Assembly: GCA_964058845.1 (NCBI GenBank)
Contig: CAXKVR010000071.1
Span: 1 to 27,659, forward strand
Source: Carex sylvatica
Taxonomy: Eukaryota; Streptophyta; Magnoliopsida; Poales; Cyperaceae
DNA length: 27,659 bases
Reading direction: 5' to 3'
The notes under the pieces are model-generated. The model saw only the letters and a list, made by a program, of their open reading frames with translations, made no database searches and was not told the DNA's origin. Below, in pieces: positions 19,717 to 27,659 of this stretch (position 1 is the first letter of the stretch; every line of letters starts with the position of its first letter). A program made the translations under genes and the position numbers.

Positions 19717-20757
19717 AATAAATTATGAATTTTATAAATTATGTTCAAACAAAAACTAGACACTACCATCTTAACAAAGTATCAGTTTTCATTAATTGAT
19801 TACCGGAGGGCAAAAGAATTAACTTTTTATGATACTTTGGCGCAATAATAAAGTATTGATGATTCAATAACATATCGAAAACATGTCTTCTGGAGGGCCG
19901 ACATTATTGACATATGTATCAATCATAATAATCATCACTATACTTTAATATTACTAAATTGTACATAAAATTTCAACAATCATTATATTCCGTTGAATGT
20001 ACACTTAATTTCTTTTTATATAATGAACTCAATTAACCTTGTCAAAAGAGGTACCGGAGGGTACAATAATGACTCAATTAATCAATTCAAGATATATACA
20101 ACTACAATGCCTTTGTAAGAATCATAATCTATACCTTCAACATAAATAAAATTGTAATTAAATAAATATAATTGTATCATAACAATTGCAGTCATTTTTC
20201 AGAAATTTTTCGAGACTAGTGCGCCCGCATTGCCCCCAATTTTTTTTTTAATTATCCAAATTTTGAAAAACCTAAAATTAATTGCACTTGTTATGCTGAA
20301 TTATGACACGATCTAGAGAGAAACTTTAAAATTGGAAGCACCTCATAATAGCCTTTCAAATTTAAAAATTTCTTTCTAATTTTGTAAATTCTATTTTAGA
20401 AAATTTATAAAAAATAAACTTTTCAAAACCCTAATTTCAAAAAATTACCTAGAAAATTGTCAAATGAATGGCTTGTGGAATTTCATGTGTGCCATAGTAG
20501 GCCACATAACGATTCCAAGATCGAATCTTGATTAGAATTTTACAATTTTAAATAGAAATTTTCGAGCAAACCCTAACCAACTTAATAACTTAAAAATCTG
20601 AGCAATTAGGATCTTAATGAAAAAATAACTTTTGTGCTTCCAAACATAAATTTTCAGATCAAGAAAATCAAGAAAAAATCCAACAAAAATCAATGAAAAA
20701 TCAATCAATTCCTAATTCTTTCTAGATCATTAAAGACATAATCCTTCGGCATATGAA
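19717..20757 (-). other. copia leader between primer-binding site and gag
   Basis: About 1 kb with no open frame. It presumably held the packaging signal and the RNA leader. The element taccggaggg(c/t)a occurs twice (19801, 20053), each next to an aattaa(t/c) context, suggesting a small duplication. No other gene is visible. Confidence 0.6.
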
Positions 20758-20770
20758 GGCTCTGATACCA
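20758..20770 (-). other. Primer-binding site, tRNA-iMet type
   Basis: The minus strand reads TGGTATCAGAGCC, complementary to the 3' end of plant initiator tRNA-Met and typical of Ty1/copia elements. It lies two bases inside the 5' LTR border, fixing the orientation of the element and the LTR end at 20773. Confidence 0.95.
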
Positions 20771-21248
20771 CTTATTGGGAATCATAAAGGCCAAACAATT
20801 ACGTCTTATCTAGAGATCAAACAATTACATCTCATCTAGGGGTCAAACACTTACACCCCGGGGAAGAAGAAATAATCTCCACCTTAATCTAAGACCGTCC
20901 TATGCCAAAGAGACCCAAAACATAATCTTTAGTGCGAAATACAATACCTGATTTCATGTCGTTTGCCATGGAATATCAAAGCCGAAGATGGAGCAGTAAA
21001 CGTTTCTGTGAGCGCGAGACAAGACTCTTGATGTCAAGATTTTCCTCACGCATTTTTGGTTGAATCTTAGATTAGGTCTTCCAAAGCAACAAGATCGTCC
21101 TTGAGAAATTCTCTCCAAAATTCTAATGAATTTATCCTCTCAATTCTTTGATGGTGGAAGAAAAGAGAAGGCTCTCAACATTCTGTCTAAGAATAACCTA
21201 TTTTAGAATTATGAGATGAGTTAGTTATCTTGTGCCTTGGGAACCCAT

Positions 21249-21258
21249 CTATATATAG
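21249..21258 (-). promoter_or_regulatory. TATA box of the copia 5' LTR
   Basis: The minus strand reads CTATATATAG followed by ATGGGTTCCC. It is the only strong TATA match in the LTR and sits between the GC-rich U3 repeats and the R/U5 part. The 3' LTR keeps the TATA core at ~15727-15734 but has lost the ~25 bp next to it. Confidence 0.6.
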
Positions 21259-21279
21259 GTTTACACACATCTAACAGCA

Positions 21280-21553
21280 CGAGTGCGGATGCACTGACCC
21301 GCATTGGGGCTCAGTGCGTCCGCACTAGGTTGTAACGTATCCAAATAACCGCCTTAAACTTCATTTCCGAATTTTCCCAAGTCCTGAGTGCGTCTGCACT
21401 GGATCTCAGTGCGTCCATATTACGGTCGGAATTTTATGCATTAAACTGCAGAAATTCGCCTAAGTACCGAGTGCGTCCGCATTACGCTCGGATATTTTTC
21501 CTGTGTTGTCTGAAGTTCTCAGAATTTGGCTAAGTAATTAGTGCGTCCGCACT
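21280..21553. repeat. GTGCGTCCGCAC-type palindromic repeats in the LTR U3
   Basis: The word (g)agtgcg(t/g)(c/a)(c/t)gcact, an imperfect inverted repeat, occurs several times here: 21281, 21311, 21387, 21407, 21469 and 21541, with variants. The same series is in the other LTR at ~15750-16010. These are GC-richer than the flanks and lie upstream of the TATA box, where enhancer repeats are found in other copia elements. That role is inference. Confidence 0.8.
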
Positions 21554-21786
21554 CAGAGTCAAAATGATAGTTTTCTTAATTGCAAATCTCAAAATCAGTC
21601 CATCAATAATTTGATATTTGCATAAATTGTTCTACACATTTATGAACCACATCCTATTGAATACATAGATTGTCTAATATCTTAATTTTATATTATATCA
21701 TTTTAATTGTGACAATCATATATGACAATAAATAATTCATAATTATATCACATATATGCTCAACGGGATTAAGATCCAACAGTACC

Positions 21787-22433
21787 CCCCAGGTAGTTTG
21801 CTAATGCTAAACAAAGTAGAAGGTATTTTTTTATGTTTAGTGCAGCTAATTACGAGTGATTATGTAGGGGCGATATGTATATATATTGGGAAAAGGGTGC
21901 TAAGTCTCGAGTTCGGATCCTTTGTGTTAATTTTATGCATTTTTCACCGTTTGAGTTTAAATCCGGACCATTTGATTAGAATTCAGATTAATCCAGTCTA
22001 AATTTGTAATGCATGAGATTCTTTTAAAATACGTGCTGATACATAATAAACGGATTGAATTCAACCTTTAGGTAAGGTACCTTTAAGTAATGAAAGTGGG
22101 AAGCAATGTAATGAACATCAGATCAAATTTGATCGAAATTGTTCAATCCGCATTAATATTTATATGCATTTAATCAGTACATATCTCAAATTTTTTGCAC
22201 GAATCTTAATACAGATCGAATTGACTGGACCTATGTATACCGGACCGCCACACAGAGACTTAATATATATTACCGCTTATGTGGTCTGTATATGCCTAAT
22301 GATAAACTAATAGGTGTGTTTGGCGTGGAACGGCCGAATGGAATAAATTAAGTGGATAAACACATACCTTGGAAAAGGAATCCGTGAGAATGTTGGACTT
22401 TTGTCTTTATATAGCACAGGGTATTGTTTGTAC
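21787..22433. other. Intergenic DNA, no gene seen
   Basis: The 81-codon plus-strand frame from 21756 starts inside the LTR and has no recognisable domain. taataggtgtgtttggcg at ~22308-22325 looks like a Tourist-type end, but I found no matching partner. A TATA-like tttatatagcac lies at ~22406. Confidence 0.5.
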
Positions 22434-22530
22434 CAGTGTTGTAAATAATTGTATTCGGTTGTTGGATGGACACTCAAGCGATTAATTGATATGCAGTTAA
22501 TTAATTATAATTATATGAATAATTTAATGT
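22434..22530. mobile_element. Partial copy of the 26135-26315 hAT MITE family
   Basis: It starts CAGTGTTGTAAATAATTG, continues tattcggttgttggatgga, then agcgattaattgat. The same order of words appears on the minus strand of the 26.1-26.3 kb MITE (cagtgtggtaaataatgg, cggttgtcggatgga, agcgattaattga). No second terminus was found downstream, so it is truncated or badly decayed. Confidence 0.55.
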
Positions 22531-22936
22531 TTTTATTAAATTTATGTATATATATAATAGTTTATTAAAAATAATTTATTTAACTCATTAAACTTATCAA
22601 ATAAACTTAATTTAATTTAGTTTCATTATTATAATATGACATTGCGTTTATATTTTTTTAACGTATAAGAATTTTCATATGTAAGTAACACATTTATTTA
22701 ATGAAAAAATAAACTCAAGAATTAAGCATTTTCAAATACTAATAACATATTATTAGAAAGAAATGAAACATTTCAACATAAAATCACTAAATTTAGTTTA
22801 TGATAACAACTTAGTTTCATAAATGAATATGTTGTACTAATTGAAAAAAATTACATTAATAAGTAAGAAAAATATATGGTATATAAATAACAGAATAATT
22901 AATCATTTTCAAAGTAAGTGTTCACACAAAAGCGTA
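22531..22936. other. Very AT-rich DNA, nothing recognised
   Basis: Long runs of A/T with stops in all frames. No repeat structure or gene was seen. Confidence 0.6.
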
Positions 22937-23250
22937 TGGTACAAAGTTTCAGTACAGCAAGCTGTACCTTTTAACCTTTAATACACCTTCGGTTCAGACT
23001 GCAAGTGCACAGTCCTATCGAGTAGTATATCGTCGGGTATCGATCACAGGGACGGTTCAAATCTAAACCGGACTCTACTTAAATCAGTTAAAGACTAGAA
23101 GTGAGAAATGGTTGGTTTTTGGTATTTAATTCCTAATCAATTCAATAACAGTAATTAAATGAAAGACAGTAAATAAACTTAGTGAAAATCAATAATAAAA
23201 GGAGTTTCCAGGGTTTCAGACTTATCTCAGTTCTGCCTCTCAGTCCCTGA

Positions 23251-23370
23251 CACGGACCGTGTAATTTCTTACACGGGTCGTATCATCTTACACGGACCGT
23301 GTAGTTTCCTACACGGGTCGTATCAGATTACACGGACCGTGTACTATCGTACACGGGTCGTGTGGACTTC
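23251..23370. repeat. Three tandem 40-bp units with ACACGGACCGTGT palindromes
   Basis: Units start at 23251, 23291 and 23331. Each has the perfect or near-perfect palindrome acacggaccgtgt followed by tacacgggtcgt(a/g)t. Two palindromes per unit could form successive hairpins. Confidence 0.92.
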
Positions 23371-24143
23371 GAGTTAATGCACCAGTCACTGTTTCTTTAC
23401 GTGGTTCCTTTGTGTAGGGTTCAACTGACCAGACCTAATGTTTCTAAACCTCAACTGTCGTATGTTGGTTTATCAACTTGGTATGGAATCTGCAATATCT
23501 GCCCTCTTTGGGCTCTAAACCTCAACTGTCGTATATTGGTTCGAGTTACCAAGTTACTTGTTTGGAATACTAAAGGTAACCTCTTATCCGTCGATAAGAG
23601 GAAATGTTCACCTTCCGGCTACTAGTTGGTTTCCCATGTCGGATCACTAATCCTACCTCATGTACTTAATCTGGTTGCAAGATCAAATTGGACACAGTAC
23701 CTTATAGATGTGGCCTCATCTAGTGGTCAAACCAAATAATAATCAAGCAATTCAAACTAAGCAATTAAAATCAATCACAATCAAGTAAACACAAATTTCA
23801 ACGTAAAAATCCAATAACTAGATGCAAAACAAAATATTCGATTACATCTTAACCCTAGAAACAAATAAAACTACTCAAACATAGTACAAAAACAGATAAC
23901 AAAGATAAAGGAATAAGAATTCATTCTAAAACCCGAAGTACAAAGAAGATCCACAACAAAAACTCGCATCTTTTGCTTCTCAACTTCGTCTCCAAGCAAT
24001 AGCCGTCAATCTCTAACTCTAGAATTGTCTCTTTGCTCCAGAATCCTTCTCTGGTGCAAGAAATCCCGTTTAAATAGCCTAGGCCGACTTTCCTTCCATC
24101 AGATTTCTTTCCAGAACTCTAGATCTCTTTCCGGATTTGTCTG

Positions 24144-24269
24144 ATACGACCCGTGTAACATCCTGTACGGGTCGTGTGCCTGTGTCTCTTCTGAGGTCGA
24201 GTCAGCAGTCGTGTCTGTGGTCGAGTCGAGGTTGGTACGACCCGCACAAGATTGTACACGGGTCGTGTA
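24144..24269. repeat. Second cluster of TACGACCCGTGT / TACACGGGTCGTGT motifs
   Basis: Four occurrences in alternating orientation (24144, 24164, 24236, 24254) around a ggtcgagtc-rich spacer. They are the same words as in the 40-bp array 900 bp to the left, partly inverted, so the two clusters could pair. Confidence 0.75.
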
Positions 24270-24481
24270 AATACTTCTCAAATTCCAGATTCTCCTCGAT
24301 TTCATCTCATTCCTGCAAAATTAGAACAAACTTGCAGCAGTACCATATTCTATGGATATTTTAATGAAATACAACCGATTAAATGATTCTAGACACAGGT
24401 TTTGGTACAAAATATAGGTCGGAAAGTAGATATGTTTGTGGGATATCAGTAAGCAAGAAAAAAAAAATATATAAAAAGAAT

Positions 24482-25456
24482 AATTATTTTAGTACCCGCG
24501 CTACAGTACCCGCACTTAGAGAAATAATGTATTATGATTTCCACTAATTATATTGTGCCCACTAATTATTATTCTAAAAAATATATTATATAGTCTCAAC
24601 TAATTGTTATTCTAAAATCCCAGCAACACCATTTTTTTGTGGTCCCCGCAAATTATATAGTTTCCTTTTTACAGTTCCCGTACTCGTTCCCGCATCAATC
24701 TTTCTCTAATAAAAATAGTTGACTTCATAGAAATAAATACTTCAGATATAAATACTTTCAGTACTTAGATATTAATTCTTTCAGTGTCATATGTAAAAAA
24801 TACTTAGATATTTATACTTTCGTAGTTATAAATACTAAGAAAATAAGATATTAACACTTAAAAAAATGATATTAATATGATGCATAACTTGTTATGGTTC
24901 CCTTTTCGAGTTCTCTAATCATTTCTGCATCGGCCTTCCTCTAACAAAAATAGTTGACCTCATAAGTATAAATATTTTAATATATAAGTATAAATAATTT
25001 CAACACTTAGATATTAATACTTTCAGTGTCATATATAAAAAATATTTGCAAGTATAGGTATAAATACTTTTACGACGAGGTATAAATACTTGCACGACGA
25101 CGAGTCTGAAGGTAACATCATCATGGATCTCATTTGAAAGAAAAAATTACGTAGGTATTAATAATTTTTTTTTTTAATTATGGAGATTTGCAATCCCTGC
25201 TGGAAATTATCTTTATGTATTTAATTTTCGGTGGTCCCCCGCAGGTACAGTACTATGGGTACTATTATCTTCGCGCTGCAGTACCCGCACAATAAATAAT
25301 TGTTCACCTCATACCTATAAATACTTCCGTACATCGGCATTAATACTTTAGGAAAAAAAAATCAAATTTTGGAGTTTTTGCAATCCCCACAAAAAGTTAT
25401 TTTTTCACATTTAATTTCGGTGGTCCCTTTGCGGGTACAACACGAGTACTATTATC
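24482..25456. mobile_element. Non-autonomous element with GTACCCGC termini and a duplicated right end
   Basis: The left end tttagtacccgcgctacagtacccgc is mirrored at the right (complement: gataatagtactcgtgttgtacccgc). A second right end stops at 25269 (...ggtacagtactatgggtactattatc), directly followed by a left-like ttcgcgctgcagtacccgcac. Both right ends are preceded by g(c)aatcccc...ttaattt(t)cggtggtccc. The interior carries ataaatacttg and tactttcagtgtcatat words shared with the 8-9.3 kb satellite region. No clear target duplication and no coding capacity. Confidence 0.55.
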
Positions 25457-26126
25457 AGCTCTCACATAAAAAATATTAGATGTATGTCCAAGCACAAATA
25501 AAACTACAAAACATGATTTATAAATCACACACTATCACATGAAAAAAATTCAATGTGAAAAATAAATATTTACTGGAATAAACAAAAATAAACGGGAATA
25601 AATGAAAATAAACGAATGATTAAACGGTTGATTAATTATTTTCATCCGCAAACATGCATTTGTTAAGTATATTTGTAACGGTTTGACCACCGTTAATAAT
25701 TAAACGGCTAATTAAACAGCCGTTAAGAAGTTTTTTTTGACAATTCTGATTTGTACCTTGAACTTCATCAATAGTTCAGAAATTTACCAGCATATTTGGA
25801 AGCAACTTGTTGCCATTTATAATTTTCGAATTTGACCGTCTTTACATTTCCCCTGAAATTCTCAGGACGCATCATTTAAATAAGTACATAGTTAAGTAAA
25901 AAATTTATGCAAAACTTAAATACAAACTGACTGACTTAAAGAAAACATTTGAGAAAATTCTTTAAAATTTGTCTTTTGGGATAAGATTATAAGAATCATT
26001 CTCCTTAAATCGGTGCAAATATATTTTTAGTTAGGACATATGTTTTTTCAAAAAAAGTTAGGACATGAATTTTTTAAGAGTTCAATAAGCCCGTTCATAC
26101 TGAAATTCTATGAAGAACAATCATTC
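25457..26126. other. Intergenic DNA, no gene seen
   Basis: AT-rich. It holds short repeated words (gggaataaa, aaaataaacg at 25570-25610; ttaaacgg at ~25620, ~25700 and ~25718) without a regular period. Confidence 0.55.
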
Positions 26127-26134
26127 ATTTAGAA

Positions 26135-26315
26135 CAGTGTTGTAATAAACTTCGATTTAGGTCGATTAATCGGCTAATTAGTCATTGACGGTGATCAAAC
26201 TGTAGTGGATTTTTTTTTACTAATTGACTGATTAGTTTCAATTATAGCCGATTATTCTCAATTAATCGCTTTACCTTATCCATCCGACAACCGCATACCA
26301 TTATTTACCACACTG
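26135..26315. mobile_element. hAT-type MITE, 181 bp, with perfect 8-bp target duplication
   Basis: The left end CAGTGTTGTAATAA and the complement of the right end, CAGTGTGGTAAATAA, form imperfect inverted repeats. The 8-mer atttagaa flanks both sides exactly (26127-26134 and 26316-26323). CAG-starting termini plus an 8-bp duplication are the hAT signature. The interior is rich in cgattaatcg and ctaattagtc words in both orientations. No coding capacity. Confidence 0.87.
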
Positions 26316-26323
26316 ATTTAGAA

Positions 26324-27659
26324 TTCTACTACAAATAAAATCCGCACAGGATAAAGAACTCCACGCCCCCATTTAGTTGAAATGGAGAAGTCCATTTGTT
26401 GTGCTTCCGTACAACTGCACAAGCGTCCACCAAAACTGGAGAGTAGGGATGAGCAAATATCTCATACCAACTAATCCAGACCAAGATTGGCAGTCATGCA
26501 TTTTTTCACATGAGCTGCCACAACCCACATGCATCAGACACATCATCAGTGGTCTAGTGCTACAAGAGAACTGGATTCTTAGTTAAAGACTCCAATGGCC
26601 AGGGCCCAGGAGGTTTTGTCATGTGGGAGTTGTGTTATCTATAATCTCTGTGGACTGTGTGAATGTTGAGTGTGAGTGTGAGTGTGTGAGTGGTGGGGGT
26701 TGGTGGGCTAATGACTAGTTTAATCATCAATGCCACACTTTTCCAGGTAAGGAAGGTTATGGCCTTCCTTATGGCTGTTAGATAGTTCTTATGTGGCCCA
26801 ATATTGTATCTCTCTGTGTGGTCCACTTGTGCCTATTCAATTATGTTGCAATTTTGTAAGCTTAGTCAACTTGGTTACAAATGCAAAAGTTGCAAAAATA
26901 TAGTTTTGCTTATTATCTTATGTGATATAAATTTAATGTAACTTTCTGTGAATTTTTTAAATAAACCATAGATTGGCATCAAAGTTGGCCTAAAGCACCC
27001 CACCATAGTATACTGTATACCCCCTTCTCTTTTGTTTGTTTATTACCCACCCTTCTACCTACCAAAAGAAACACCTCACATGTTCCCCACTTCCCCCCTG
27101 TACATGCCAAACGCTTCTAATTCTACTAGATGAAATGATGATTGCAGATTTTCAGTAGCCGTTCATGACCAGATAGTACCTGTGGCATGTTGCAACTACC
27201 TCCGGAATTACTAAACATGGATCAAGTTATTGTTTCACATAATAATTACTTTAAAATAAATAACTCCACATCTACTAAGGGTGGGAATTCGGTTGATTGA
27301 TGAAAAATGAAAGTTTCCACTAGAATACTGAAGATTAATTCATTTATGGGCTATAATTAAAATTTTAAAAAATTCTAGGATTTTGTAAGTATTTTGTAGA
27401 ATATTTGTTTAATTTTCTCAATAATATCAAGTTATAATTTGTAACATATAAGTACTATAAAAATGTAAGATCAAGTTAATTATTTATTTTCTAGTATTAT
27501 ACATTTATTTTTTATACATAGTTCATATTTGATCCTCACAAAAATGTAAGAATGTATACATTATTGACCCCCATAATTATAATCTATGATTTTGACGTGA
27601 TTGTTGTTTTAATATTAAATATTGACAAGATATGTGACCTCATTCAAAAATAATGTAAC
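26324..27659. other. Intergenic DNA, possibly approaching a gene, none identified
   Basis: The segment 26350-26830 is less AT-rich and holds short frames (26377-26586 plus, 26635-26826 minus) without a recognised domain. A C-rich stretch at 27030-27110 (tattacccacccttctacc, ccccacttccccc) and a TG-rich stretch nearby are the only compositional features. The last ~400 bp is plain AT-rich DNA. Confidence 0.5.
26667..26700. repeat. (TGTGAG/TGAGTG) microsatellite
   Basis: A short run reading gagtgtgagtgtgagtgtgtgagtggt gives alternating 6-bp and 2-bp periods. It generates the Thr/His/Leu-rich look of the minus-strand frame over it. Confidence 0.8.

Larger units (their letters stand above)
15274..21781 (-). 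mobile_element. Degenerate Ty1/copia LTR retrotransposon
   Basis: In minus-strand order: 5' LTR (21781-20773), primer-binding site TGGTATCAGAGCC, ~1 kb leader, gag with CCHC knuckle, protease, GAG-pre-integrase, integrase, reverse transcriptase, RNase H start, 3' LTR (16053-15274). Integrase before reverse transcriptase is the copia order. LTR ends are TGTTGG...CCAACA (one end mutated to ...CCAATA). The flanks gtaca (15269-15273) and gtacc (21782-21786) are probably a 5-bp target duplication with one change. Numerous frameshifts and stops, altered catalytic residues and a deletion at the 3' end make it non-functional. The clade within copia is not assigned. Confidence 0.96.
20773..21781 (-). 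repeat. 5' LTR of the copia element, full length (1009 bp)
   Basis: On the plus strand it starts tattgggaatcataaagg beside the primer-binding site and ends aagatccaaca. It matches the left LTR to 21535; 21536-21781 is unique because the other copy is truncated. The outer end TGTTGGATC (minus strand) gives the canonical TG start; the inner end has mutated from CA to TA. Here U3 is about 21781-21250, with R/U5 to the left. Confidence 0.94.
22946..24402. mobile_element. Possible unclassified repeat element with CACGG/CCGTG palindromes
   Basis: The 9-bp direct repeat tggtacaaa occurs at 22937-22945 and 24403-24411 and may be a target duplication. There are no terminal inverted repeats. Near the left is gactgcaagtgcacagtcctatcgagtagtat...cgtcgggtatcgatcacaggga, a phrase style that I associate with dispersed plant repeats but cannot name. 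Palindrome clusters lie at 23251-23370 and 24144-24269. An internal duplication taaacctcaactgtcgtat(g/a)ttggtt lies at ~23443 and ~23516. The open frames 23362-23625 and 24137-24364 show no domain. Borders and class are uncertain; the 9-mer could be chance. Confidence 0.35.

Noticed and set aside
21756..22001. 81-codon plus-strand frame beside the copia element
   Set aside because: It starts inside the 5' LTR and crosses the insertion border, so it cannot be a pre-existing gene; no domain is seen.
22308..22480. Tourist-like terminus ggtgtgtttggcg
   Set aside because: No inverted partner end and no matching flank within several hundred bases.
23362..23625. 87-codon plus-strand frame with scattered Cys residues
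   Set aside because: It overlaps an internal duplication in a repeat element and shows no recognisable domain or conserved start context.

Overview
The window is AT-rich intergenic DNA from a flowering plant, probably a eudicot. The evidence is plant-type Mutator (MULE), Ty1/copia, hAT-like and Tourist-like elements, a copia primer-binding site matching plant initiator tRNA-Met, long A/T tracts, and no compact gene layout. I find no intact host gene, rRNA or tRNA. Nearly every open frame in the window is an accident of repeats or a fragment of a transposon.

Left end (1-2.4 kb): the N-terminal 474 codons of a MULE transposase on the minus strand. The frame is open without a stop from its ATG to the window edge. 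It carries a ubiquitin-like or PB1-like N-terminus, a His/Tyr/Asn-rich 11-residue repeat (7 copies) and the CCHC zinc-finger DNA-binding domain. Upstream lie a probable 5'UTR intron filled with a minisatellite, a TATA box, and four 36-bp GC-rich repeats.

Middle (2.4-15.2 kb): a patchwork of non-coding mobile elements and tandem repeats. It holds a hAT-like element rich in CACGTGCCGTG-type motifs, a perfect 3 x 100-bp tandem repeat, a Tourist-like MITE, and a ~127-bp satellite of about nine copies. Further right are a 1.5-kb non-autonomous MULE with a 9-bp target duplication, a 1.25-kb foldback element with ~350-bp inverted arms around a 177-bp tandem array, and a 201-bp MITE with a perfect 10-bp target duplication.

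15.27-21.78 kb: a degenerate Ty1/copia LTR retrotransposon on the minus strand. It has both LTRs, a primer-binding site, gag, protease, integrase, reverse transcriptase with YVDD, and the start of RNase H. Frameshifts, stops and altered catalytic residues show it is dead. A deletion fused the RNase H region directly to the 3' LTR, removing the rest of RNase H, the polypurine tract and about 245 bp of the outer U3.

Right end (21.8-27.7 kb): a 181-bp hAT MITE with a perfect 8-bp target duplication and a partial relative of it, a possible 1.46-kb element carrying ACACGG(A/G)(C/T)CGTGT-type palindromes, and a ~970-bp element with GTACCCGC termini that shares sequence with the satellite region at 9 kb. 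The rest is plain AT-rich DNA. I see no undescribed multi-gene system. The most unusual objects are the foldback element and the repeat-laden MULE promoter, intron and coding region.
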